From Nitrospirales bacterium (GTDB lineage: Bacteria > Nitrospirota > Thermodesulfovibrionia > Thermodesulfovibrionales > Dissulfurispiraceae), in NCBI GenBank assembly GCA_020846375.1, contig JADLDZ010000127.1, positions 1 to 13,224 of the forward strand: a DNA stretch of 13,224 nt. Direction: 5' to 3'. Both the position numbers and the translations under genes were made by a program. The stretch's first letter is position 1. Each line of letters opens with the position of its first letter. The notes under the pieces were generated by a model. It did not search any database. It saw nothing but the letters and a program-made list of their open reading frames with translations, and was not told the origin of the DNA. Positions 1 to 5,939 of the stretch are shown here, one piece after another.

Positions 1-3
1 CGT

Positions 4-312
4 TTACTTGATCATCCCTTCGGAAAAGATGATGGCATCGAAGGTGCGCTTGAGGGTTTTGCTCTCGAAATTCGCCATTTCGAGCCCGGGCTTCAGGGAG
101 AGGGTCTGCCCTTTGGACACCTTTGTCTGGGGAATCGCCGCCCATATCTTTTTTCCGTTCTTTTCAAGCCGTACGTAGGTATATCCGCCGCTGTCCATCG
201 TCTCCACCACTTTGCCCGACACCGCATTTTCCGCCCCCGCGTGCATGTCCGGCACGGACACCGCAAAGAGGGAAAGCACGAGCATACCACCGGCAACGAA
301 CACCTTTTTCAT
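4..312 (-). CDS. NrfJ-like small secreted protein
   Basis: A 102-residue exported protein. It begins MKKVFVAGG and has a basic N-terminus, a hydrophobic core to about residue 20 and a likely signal peptidase site near VPDMHA (about residue 25). The mature part carries the pattern ETMDSGGYTYV (about residues 37-47), IWAAIP and a C-terminal MANFESKTLKRTFDAIIF. I recognise this as the small family annotated NrfJ-related, found with multihaem nitrite reductase and other cytochrome systems; its molecular role is not well established. The frame is open for another 26 codons upstream, but the start at 312 is chosen because AAGGAG lies just before it and the signal peptide starts cleanly there. No cytochrome or nrf gene is visible in the window, so a partnership cannot be tested here. 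Family membership is fairly secure; the function is not. Confidence 0.78.
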   Translation of the reverse strand: MKKVFVAGGMLVLSLFAVSVPDMHAGAENAVSGKVVETMDSGGYTYVRLEKNGKKIWAAIPQTKVSKGQTLSLKPGLEMANFESKTLKRTFDAIIFSEGMIK

Positions 313-360
313 CCACCGCTCCTTTTGCCTCGAAAGTGGGAATAGACTGTATGACGTTTT

Positions 361-389
361 ATTATAGCGATACCGTGCAGCACCGTCCA
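361..389 (-). promoter_or_regulatory. Putative sigma70 promoter of the NrfJ-like gene
   Basis: Read on the minus strand, TGGACG (384-389) and a perfect TATAAT (361-366) are separated by 17 nt. This puts transcription start near 354, about 40 nt before the ATG at 312. The -35 matches consensus at four of six positions. Confidence 0.55.
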
Positions 390-502
390 CTCAAAAGATT
401 CTCCCCTTCAGGATACGGAACACCTCTGTGCACGCCGGAAAGGGTGGAGTGCCCGGCGCAGCGGAGGGGTTTATAAGGGAAACAGGGATTTTTCATGTTT
501 TC

Positions 503-532
503 TTGACTCTTTGAGACGAAAAGTTTTACAAT
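503..532 (+). promoter_or_regulatory. Promoter of tRNA-Phe
   Basis: TTGACT (503-508) and TACAAT (527-532) with an 18-nt spacer place the start near 539, only a few bases before the mature tRNA 5' end at 543. Spacing and position are typical of a stand-alone tRNA gene. Confidence 0.65.
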
Positions 533-542
533 TTCTTTTCAC

Positions 543-618
543 GGGCAGTTAGCTCAGTCGGTAGAGCAGGGGCCTGAAAAGCCCCGTGTCGGGAGTTCGA
601 TTCTCTCACTGCCCACCA
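543..618 (+). tRNA. tRNA-Phe (GAA anticodon)
   Basis: A complete 76-nt cloverleaf. The acceptor stem GGGCAGT (543-549) pairs with ACTGCCC (608-614), followed by discriminator A and an encoded CCA (616-618). The D arm is GCTC/GAGC. The anticodon stem is GGGGC/GCCCC with loop CTGAAAA, giving anticodon GAA at 576-578, which decodes Phe. The variable loop has 5 nt, and the T arm GGGAG/CTCTC carries the TTCGATT loop. It is a single tRNA with its own promoter and no other tRNA nearby. A minus-strand open frame over this gene is spurious. Confidence 0.97.
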
Positions 619-992
619 TGCTTCCTTTCCCCTGACGGTGAATCAGGCAGGCGGGGGGAAGTATGAGCGTATTCCCTCTGTATTCCCTTATTGTTCTCCG
701 GTTTTCTCCCCTGCTTTTTTTCCTGTGGACACCCCTCTTCAAATCATTTAATATATAGTGGTACGATTTGCGCTTGACACCGATCGGGAGAACACGCACC
801 CAGAAGGGAGCGATACAGAGGGAGGTGAGTGCCGGAGAAGAGTCGTACAGAGACGGACTGCCGTCGAGAAGAAAGCCGTCCCGGAAACCCGGGCCGAATA
901 GCAGGCCAATAAATGGCCGACAAGCGGCCGGTAAGCGGGATGACACGCCGAAAACGTGGATAAAGGCCGATAGAAAGGTCAAAGCAAATTTC
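619..992 (+). other. Gene-poor stretch with clustered hairpins
   Basis: No convincing protein gene lies between the tRNA and the speD promoter. A TTG-initiated 86-codon frame (768-1028) is rich in Arg, Lys and Pro, has no ribosome-binding site and looks like chance. Within 852-929 are four short perfect hairpins: GACGG/CCGTC with loop ACTG (852-865), CCCGG/CCGGG with loop AAAC (880-893), GGCC/GGCC with a 7-nt loop (904-918) and GGCCG/CGGCC with a 5-nt loop (915-929). The last two share bases and so exclude each other. No known RNA family is recognised. The stretch could be an unrecognised small RNA, decayed coding sequence or neutral spacer. Confidence 0.4.
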
Positions 993-1022
993 TTGACAGG
1001 CAGAGAACCGTTCATGTATGAT
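993..1022 (+). promoter_or_regulatory. Promoter of speD
   Basis: A consensus TTGACA (993-998) and TATGAT (1017-1022) with an 18-nt spacer. The predicted start near 1029 gives a leader of about 48 nt. This is the best -35/-10 pair in the window. Confidence 0.72.
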
Positions 1023-1033
1023 GTTTAGTTTGT

Positions 1034-1049
1034 AGGAGCGGTCGCTCCT
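1034..1049 (+). promoter_or_regulatory. Hairpin at the 5' end of the speD leader
   Basis: AGGAGC (1034-1039) and GCTCCT (1044-1049) form a perfect 6-bp stem with a GGTC tetraloop, a few nt after the predicted transcription start. The left arm contains AGGAG, a Shine-Dalgarno-like sequence with no start codon in useful range. The hairpin may protect the 5' end or have a regulatory role; neither can be told from sequence. Confidence 0.4.
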
Positions 1050-1076
1050 TCGATTCTTGACTGAAGGGGGTAGAAA

Positions 1077-1490
1077 TTGAATGCTTTAGGTACCCATCTT
1101 TTGGTGGAATTGAGGGACTGTAATCCTGAGATTCTAAAGGACCTTACCAGAGTAAAAGAGGCATTGGTGGCCGCTGCGAAGGAAGCCAAGGCAACCATCG
1201 TCGACGTATCCTTCCACGAGTTCAACCCGTTCGGGATCAGCGGTATGATCGTAATAGCCGAATCACACCTGTCCATCCACACCTGGCCGGAATATACCTA
1301 TGCAGCAGTGGATATCTTCACCTGTGGAGACGTGATAAAGCCCGAAGTAGCCGCTCACTATCTCATTAACCGTTTCGAGAGCAAGAACCCCTCCATCGTC
1401 GAGTTGAAGAGGGGCATTCTCTCTGTTTCCAATGAAAAGCTTCCCCACAAGACGTGCGATTGTGACGTCGAGCTGCGCATAGCATCGTAA
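1077..1490 (+). CDS. speD: S-adenosylmethionine decarboxylase proenzyme (class 1B)
   Basis: Makes decarboxylated S-adenosylmethionine, the aminopropyl donor for spermidine synthesis. The proenzyme cuts itself at Glu62-Ser63; Ser63 then becomes the pyruvoyl cofactor of the alpha chain. The motif AESHLSIHTWPEY (61-73) contains Ser63 and His68, and Cys83 follows in FTCGD. These numbers match those used for the Thermotoga maritima enzyme, which supports the start. That start is TTG at 1077, preceded by GAAGGGGG with 6 nt spacing; a TAG lies two codons upstream and the nearby ATG at 1080 is out of frame and soon hits a stop. At 137 residues it has the usual length for this class. The first 30 codons use many more A/T-ending codons than the rest of the window. 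No spermidine synthase gene lies nearby; it is a single-gene unit. Confidence 0.95.
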   Translation: MNALGTHLLVELRDCNPEILKDLTRVKEALVAAAKEAKATIVDVSFHEFNPFGISGMIVIAESHLSIHTWPEYTYAAVDIFTCGDVIKPEVAAHYLINRFESKNPSIVELKRGILSVSNEKLPHKTCDCDVELRIAS

Positions 1491-1530
1491 CAGCAGGAAG
1501 CAGAGGATCATCCGTGATCCCCTCCCGGCT

Positions 1531-1573
1531 GCCGTATGCCCGCCGGATAGTGGGGCGGAAAGGACGGCTTTTT
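1531..1573 (+). terminator. Possible first terminator after speD
   Basis: GCCGT (1531-1535) pairs with ACGGC (1564-1568), and inside it CCGCC (1540-1544) pairs with GGCGG (1554-1558). Five T residues follow directly (1569-1573). The stem is interrupted by a bulged region, so this is weaker than the hairpin after it. Confidence 0.45.
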
Positions 1574-1589
1574 GCTTTGGAGCCATAAC

Positions 1590-1631
1590 AAGGGGCGGGT
1601 CCCTGCGGGGAGCCGCCCCTTCCGTTCTTTT
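1590..1631 (+). terminator. Terminator between convergent speD and pgk
   Basis: AAGGGGCGG (1590-1598) pairs perfectly with CCGCCCCTT (1613-1621), with an inner TCCC/GGGA extension. On the plus strand it is followed by TCCGTTCTTTT, suiting speD. On the minus strand, downstream of pgk, the tail is not T-rich, so termination of pgk here is less sure. Confidence 0.65.
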
Positions 1632-1646
1632 CAGGAATGCAATCGC

Positions 1647-2876
1647 TTATTTCTTGTCGGAGAGGGCCGAGATGCCGGGAAGGTCCTTTCCCTCCAGGAG
1701 CTGCAGGGAAGCGCCTCCCCCGGTGGAAATAAAGGTAATGGCATCGCTCACCCCCGCCTTGTGTACGGCATAGTCCGTGTCGCCCCCTCCTACGATGGTC
1801 AGGGCATAGGCATCGGCAACGGAATGGGCAATGGCATAGGTTCCGCGGGAAAAGGCATCGATCTCGAAGACCCCCATGGGTCCGTTCCAGATGATCGTCT
1901 TCGCGCTCTGCAGTGCCTCGGAGAAGAGCTTTACGGATGCGGGGCCTATGTCGAGTGCCCGCCATCCCCGGGGAATCTCCTGTGTCGTCACGATCTTCGT
2001 TTCCGCACCCGCCTCGATACTCTGGGCAACGACACTGTCCACCGGGAGGTAAAACTTCACATTGTTCTTTCTCAGTTTTTCCATGATACTCTTGGCGAGA
2101 TCGAACATCTCCGTCTCTACGAGGGAGTCGCCGATTTCGTACCCCATGGCCTTGATGAAGGTATACGCCATCCCTCCGCCCACGATTACCTTGTCCACCT
2201 TATCGGCGAGGTTCTCAAGGACTCCTATTTTGCCCGATACCTTCGCTCCGCCGAGGATGGCGACAAAGGGCCGCACCGGGTTTTCCACCACCCCCTTGAG
2301 ATATTCGATCTCCTTCTTCATGAGAAAGCCGGCGGCAGAGGGGAGGAACCGGGTGATCCCGGAAGTGGAGGCGTGCGCACGGTGCGCTGCGCCGAAGGCA
2401 TCGTTGACGTAGAAGTCGGCGAGCCGTGCAAGGGCTTTCGCAAAGTTCTCATCGTTCTTCTCTTCTTCTGGGTGGAACCGGAGGTTCTCCAGCAGCAGGA
2501 CATCCCCGTCCTTCATCTTCGCCACGAGGCTTTCCGCCTGGGGACCGACACAGTCGGGGGCGAAAACCACCTCTTTATTCAGGAGCCGGTGGAGGCGCTT
2601 CACGATGGGCGCGAGACTGAACCGGGGCTCCACCTTGCCCTTCGGCCTCCCCAGATGAGAGGCGAGGATGACCTTTGCCCCTTCGTCGATCGCGTAATTG
2701 ATGGTGGGGAGGGTGGAGCGTATCCTGCTGTCGTCGGTGATGACGAGATTGTCATCGAGAGGGACATTGAAATCCGCCCGGATGAAGACCCTCTTCCCCT
2801 GTATCGGGATATCCTCGATAGTGAGTTTCCCGAGTATATCCTTGATGCCGAGCGATACCTCCCCTCTCTTCGCCAT
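1647..2876 (-). CDS. pgk: Phosphoglycerate kinase
   Basis: Transfers phosphate between 1,3-bisphosphoglycerate and ADP to give 3-phosphoglycerate and ATP; cytosolic and reversible. At 409 residues it has near-usual length, with RADFNVPLD (33-41), ASHLGRPKG (72-80), ENLRFHPEEE (130-139), NDAFGAAHRAHAS (158-170), GGAKVSGK (209-216), NGPMGVFE (331-338) and the nucleotide-site GGGD/STGGGAS region (363-390). The start at 2876 follows AGGGGG within the end of gap. A longer frame upstream would overlap gap more deeply and lacks a site. The chosen start leaves about 16 residues before the usual N-terminal GKLTIEDI, with no better start codon inside. It begins 2 nt after the gap stop codon, consistent with coupled translation of the reaction partner. 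Confidence 0.96.
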   Translation of the reverse strand: MAKRGEVSLGIKDILGKLTIEDIPIQGKRVFIRADFNVPLDDNLVITDDSRIRSTLPTINYAIDEGAKVILASHLGRPKGKVEPRFSLAPIVKRLHRLLNKEVVFAPDCVGPQAESLVAKMKDGDVLLLENLRFHPEEEKNDENFAKALARLADFYVNDAFGAAHRAHASTSGITRFLPSAAGFLMKKEIEYLKGVVENPVRPFVAILGGAKVSGKIGVLENLADKVDKVIVGGGMAYTFIKAMGYEIGDSLVETEMFDLAKSIMEKLRKNNVKFYLPVDSVVAQSIEAGAETKIVTTQEIPRGWRALDIGPASVKLFSEALQSAKTIIWNGPMGVFEIDAFSRGTYAIAHSVADAYALTIVGGGDTDYAVHKAGVSDAITFISTGGGASLQLLEGKDLPGISALSDKK

Positions 2877-2878
2877 GC

Positions 2879-3883
2879 CTACCCCCTCGCACCGATACGC
2901 AGGATAAGGTCCCGCAGACGCGAGCTGTATCCCCACTCGTTGTCATACCAGGAGATGACTTTTGCCATGCGTCCTTCCATTACCTTGGTCAGGGTGGAAT
3001 CGAAAATCGAGGAGTGCGGATTCCCGTTGAAATCCACCGAGACAAGAGGGGCATCCACATACTGGAGCACTCCCTTCATGGGCCCTTCCGCCCATTTCTT
3101 CATGGCGGCGTTGACCTCTTCGGCGGTGACGTCCCTGTTCAGCTCCGCCACGAGGTCCACGACCGACACGTTGGGGGTGGTCACCCGCATGGCAAAGCCG
3201 TCGAGCTTCCCTTTCAGCTCGGGAAGCACCAGCCCGATGGCCTTTGCAGCGCCGGTGGAGGTGGGGATCATGGAAAGTGCGGCAGCCCTCGCCCTCCTCA
3301 GGTCCTTGTGGGGCAGATCGAGGATCCTCTGGTCGTTGGTATAGGAATGGATCGTGGTCATAAGGCCTCGTATAATACCGAATTCCTTGTGCAGCACCTT
3401 CGCGACGGGAGCAAGGCAGTTGGTGGTGCAGGAGGCGTTGGAGATGATCCTGTGCTTCGAGGGATCGAAGGTCTCCTCATTGATCCCGAGGCAGACGGTG
3501 ATGTCCGGCTCCTTTGCCGGAGCGGAAATGATTACCCATTTCGCTCCTGCATCAAGGTGCTTCGCCGCCTTCTCCCTGTCGGTGAAGAGGCCGGTGGACT
3601 CGATCACGACATCCACGTTCAGCGTCTTCCACGGGAGGTTCTCCGGCGACCTCTCTGATGAGATCCGTATCTCCTTGCCGTCCACCACGAGGCTGTTTTC
3701 CTTCACCTGCACGTCGGCATCGAAGATCCCGTGCACGGAGTCGTATTGCAACAGGTGCGCCAGCGTCTTTGCATCGGTCAGGTCGTTCAGCGCAACGATC
3801 TCTATGTCATTATAGCCCTTGCATGTTCTGAAAAAATTCCTTCCGATCCTGCCAAAGCCGTTGATGCCTACGCGTAGTGCCAT
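2879..3883 (-). CDS. gap: Glyceraldehyde-3-phosphate dehydrogenase, type I
   Basis: Oxidises glyceraldehyde-3-phosphate to 1,3-bisphosphoglycerate with NAD and inorganic phosphate, or the reverse in gluconeogenesis. The Rossmann motif GINGFGRIGR lies at residues 6-15. The catalytic SNASCTTNC holds Cys152, and His179 follows in TTIHSYTNDQ, both at standard positions. HKDLRRARAAA and the C-terminal WYDNEWGYSSR are typical. The dinucleotide loop reads LNDL (32-35), which favours NAD over NADP. Length is 334 residues. AAGGAGG sits 5 nt before the ATG and overlaps the stop codon region of the upstream DUF1015 gene, so the two genes are almost contiguous. It is the middle gene of a three-gene unit. 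Confidence 0.97.
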   Translation of the reverse strand: MALRVGINGFGRIGRNFFRTCKGYNDIEIVALNDLTDAKTLAHLLQYDSVHGIFDADVQVKENSLVVDGKEIRISSERSPENLPWKTLNVDVVIESTGLFTDREKAAKHLDAGAKWVIISAPAKEPDITVCLGINEETFDPSKHRIISNASCTTNCLAPVAKVLHKEFGIIRGLMTTIHSYTNDQRILDLPHKDLRRARAAALSMIPTSTGAAKAIGLVLPELKGKLDGFAMRVTTPNVSVVDLVAELNRDVTAEEVNAAMKKWAEGPMKGVLQYVDAPLVSVDFNGNPHSSIFDSTLTKVMEGRMAKVISWYDNEWGYSSRLRDLILRIGARG

Positions 3884-3893
3884 TGTATCCTCC

Positions 3894-5174
3894 TTAGGAA
3901 TTGGTTTTTAGACGATTGATGACCATACCGGTCAGAAGCTTGGGGTAGAAATAGGTGGACTTCGGCGGCATCCGCAAGTGGGACAGTGCCACCCTCTCCA
4001 CCTCTTCCACACCGGTGGGATTCAGGAAGAAAACCCCGTCGAAATCACCCCTGCGCACCTTTCCCACAGCCTCTTTGACGTCCATCTCGTAGGCGATCTC
4101 CGTTATCCAGAGGTCCCTTTTGAGGATCAGCTCGTGGAGCACGACCACATCAAGGTTCCTGAGGGCGGGCGGAACGTCCTTCAACTGCCCCTTCTCACGG
4201 CATTTCAGGATATACCAGTGGTCCTCGTTATCAAGGTAAAGGCCGAAGGCCCCCTTGCCCTCTCCGGTAAGGGTTTTCGTGATATCATCAGTAATGGGGG
4301 CTTGGCGGATACTGAAATCGGCGTCCAGCCTCCGCATGATCTCCTCTTTCCGGGAGATGCCCTTCACCAGCCTGTGGGTGGGGAGTACGGAAATCCCCTC
4401 ATCGGATATGTTCGCCAGGAACATCAGCACATACTCCCAGGGGCGAGAGCCGCCTGCTGCGCACTCCGGGAAGAACGTGTTGGGATGCCCGAGGGCGTCC
4501 ATTTCTTTCTTGAACTCAAGCGCCACTTCGTACCGGTGGTGGCCGTCGGCGATAAAGAGAGGTTTATCATATAATTCCCTCATTATCAAGCCGAATTTCG
4601 CCTCATCCGTTATTTTGTAGAGCTTATGGACGGCGCCGTCCAGGCCGCGGGCGCTGAAATAGGGGGTCCCTCCCACAGACTCGAGAATGCGGGAGGTGAT
4701 TCTCTCGGGGCTGTGGTACAGCGAGTAGATGGGGCTTATATTCGCCAGGCAGGACTTCATCAGGTTGAGCCTGTCGGCCTTCGGCTTCGAGTGGGTCTCC
4801 TCGTGGGGGTGCACTCCCTTTCCCAACTCTTCTATCTTCACCAGTGCGAGGATTCCTCGCAGCACCTTACTCTCCCCGCCGAGGCGGTATTCGATTTCGT
4901 AGGCATAAAAAGCGGGCCGGTCATCCCTGATCAGAATGCCCTCCCTGCTCCACTGATCGAGGGATTCCCGCGCACGGGTATACCTGTTGTCCTCTCCGCT
5001 GTCTCCGGGCAGTTCCTTGCCGAAATCCACACGGACAATGTTGTACGGATTCTTCTGATAGAGGGTTTCCCGGCATTCCGGGCTGATGACGTCGTACGGG
5101 GGAGCGACCACCTCGTCCCCTGCCACTTTTTCCGGATTATAGAGAAGGCCCGTGAAAGGAATGATCTTTGCCAT
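3894..5174 (-). CDS. DUF1015 family protein
   Basis: A 426-residue soluble protein of the DUF1015 family, whose biochemical role is unknown to me. The N-terminus MAKIIPFTGL and the blocks APPYDVI (24-30), HPHEETHSKPKADR (122-135) and ADGHHRYEVAL (209-219) are the family hallmarks. The His- and acid-rich blocks could bind a metal or phosphate, but that is inference. There is no signal peptide or membrane segment. The ATG at 5174 is the only start candidate in that part of the frame and matches the family N-terminus, although no good Shine-Dalgarno sequence precedes it. It is the first gene of an operon with gap (10 nt between the coding regions) and pgk, suggesting a link to triose-phosphate or serine-precursor metabolism. 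The family call is secure; the role is open. Confidence 0.9.
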   Translation of the reverse strand: MAKIIPFTGLLYNPEKVAGDEVVAPPYDVISPECRETLYQKNPYNIVRVDFGKELPGDSGEDNRYTRARESLDQWSREGILIRDDRPAFYAYEIEYRLGGESKVLRGILALVKIEELGKGVHPHEETHSKPKADRLNLMKSCLANISPIYSLYHSPERITSRILESVGGTPYFSARGLDGAVHKLYKITDEAKFGLIMRELYDKPLFIADGHHRYEVALEFKKEMDALGHPNTFFPECAAGGSRPWEYVLMFLANISDEGISVLPTHRLVKGISRKEEIMRRLDADFSIRQAPITDDITKTLTGEGKGAFGLYLDNEDHWYILKCREKGQLKDVPPALRNLDVVVLHELILKRDLWITEIAYEMDVKEAVGKVRRGDFDGVFFLNPTGVEEVERVALSHLRMPPKSTYFYPKLLTGMVINRLKTNS

Positions 5175-5199
5175 TTCAGTTTTTACGCTGTTCTTTTCT

Positions 5200-5216
5200 A
5201 CACAATCAGTATGTGT
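5200..5216. promoter_or_regulatory. Inverted repeat in the DUF1015-gap-pgk leader
   Basis: ACACA (5200-5204) and TGTGT (5212-5216) form a 5-bp dyad around 7 nt. It lies about 30-46 nt downstream of the predicted start of the glycolytic operon and 26 nt before the DUF1015 ATG. It could be a repressor site or chance; no regulator family is assigned. Confidence 0.3.
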
Positions 5217-5252
5217 TCCGGTGCGATACGACGGATTCGGTGCAGACGAGAT

Positions 5253-5281
5253 ATAATAGCATGAAACATGAGTAAATTCAA
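5253..5281 (-). promoter_or_regulatory. Promoter of the DUF1015-gap-pgk operon
   Basis: On the minus strand TTGAAT (5276-5281) and TATTAT (5253-5258) are separated by 17 nt. Predicted transcription start near 5246 leaves a leader of about 72 nt. The same AT-rich bases also read TATAAT on the plus strand (5252-5257), but no plus-strand -35 is evident. Confidence 0.6.
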
Positions 5282-5287
5282 ATACAA

Positions 5288-5419
5288 ATGCATGGTATCC
5301 GAATAGACCTGTTCATCTCATGGCTCTTCTTCCTCTACTGGATAAGCGCCCACTTTCTTCGGGGGGCACTGAAACCGGGAAGCGTCCTGACCGGCGCACC
5401 AACAAGAAACCCTGCATGA
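5288..5419 (+). CDS. Possible 43-residue membrane peptide or gene relic
   Basis: A short plus-strand frame between two minus-strand operons. It starts MHGIRIDLF, holds one strongly hydrophobic, aromatic-rich stretch (about residues 7-24, with WLFFLYWISAHF) and ends ...TRNPA; its stop lies inside the left arm of the nrdR-side terminator. There is a TATAAT 36 nt upstream but no -35 and no Shine-Dalgarno sequence. The LYWISA pattern loosely recalls the first membrane segment of isoprenylcysteine methyltransferase-type proteins, so it may be the leftover 5' end of such a gene. It could equally be a chance frame. Confidence 0.22.
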   Translation: MHGIRIDLFISWLFFLYWISAHFLRGALKPGSVLTGAPTRNPA

Positions 5420-5436
5420 ATAATGCAGGGTTTCTT
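5404..5436 (-). terminator. Strong terminator after nrdR
   Basis: AAGAAACCCTGCAT (5404-5417) and ATGCAGGGTTTCTT (5423-5436) form a perfect 14-bp stem with a 5-nt loop, ending in a T-rich tail on both strands. It lies 30 nt past the nrdR stop and closes the rpiB-glyA-nrdR operon. Its symmetry means it could also stop plus-strand transcripts. Confidence 0.88.
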
Positions 5437-5465
5437 CGTCGTGAAAGCGCTCATTAAAAAGAGGA

Positions 5466-5939
5466 TCAATGGGGCTTTCTGGGCTCTCTCAGCTCAAATA
5501 ATGCCTTCACCTCGTCCATCAAATCGTTGATGTCCTTGAATTGCCGGTATACGGAAGCGAACCGTACATAGGCTACCTTGTCCAGGTCCTTGAGTGAGGA
5601 CATGATCTCTTCCCCTATCCAGGAGCTGTTCACTTCTTTCATTCCCAGGCCTATTATCCTTTTTTCTATCGAGCCCTCAATCTCCTCCAGCCTGGTGAGG
5701 GAAATGGGCCTCTTCTCGCACGCCTTCTTGAGCCCCGTCAGGATCTTGTGCCTGTCGAAGAACTCGCGGCTCCCGTCTTTTTTAATCACCAGGGGAAGGG
5801 GGTCCTCCACCCGTTCGTAGGAGGTGAAACGCTGGGTGCATTGAAGGCATTCCCGCCTCCTCCGGATCACTTCACCCTCTTTGCTCGCCCGCGAATCGAT
5901 CACCTTGTCCTCGACGCTGCCACAAAAGGGGCACTTCAT
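5466..5939 (-). CDS. nrdR: Transcriptional repressor NrdR
   Basis: A zinc-finger and ATP-cone repressor of ribonucleotide reductase genes that senses dATP/ATP. At 157 residues it has the usual length. The N-terminal zinc ribbon is complete: MKCPFCGS with Cys3 and Cys6, and ECLQC with Cys31 and Cys34. The ATP-cone follows from about residue 47 (PLPLVIKKDGSREFFDRHKI) to about 137. The ATG at 5939 overlaps the glyA stop codon as ATGA, which fixes the start and suggests translational coupling; the frame upstream of it lies within glyA. No ribonucleotide reductase gene lies in the window, so its targets are elsewhere. Pairing of glyA with nrdR recurs in other bacteria. Confidence 0.97.
   Translation of the reverse strand: MKCPFCGSVEDKVIDSRASKEGEVIRRRRECLQCTQRFTSYERVEDPLPLVIKKDGSREFFDRHKILTGLKKACEKRPISLTRLEEIEGSIEKRIIGLGMKEVNSSWIGEEIMSSLKDLDKVAYVRFASVYRQFKDINDLMDEVKALFELREPRKPH

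Noticed and set aside
554..1015. 153-codon minus-strand frame ending in a GSERIELPTRGFSG-type peptide
   Set aside because: That C-terminus is the well-known spurious translation of the strand opposite a tRNA gene, here tRNA-Phe.
768..1028. 86-codon plus-strand frame starting TTG
   Set aside because: No ribosome-binding site, Arg/Lys/Pro-rich random-looking product, and it runs through the speD promoter.
1572..3344. 590-codon plus-strand open frame, the longest in the window
   Set aside because: It is antisense to pgk and gap, whose families are unmistakable. It is an artefact of GC-rich codon use: low-complexity composition, no recognisable domain and no ribosome-binding site.
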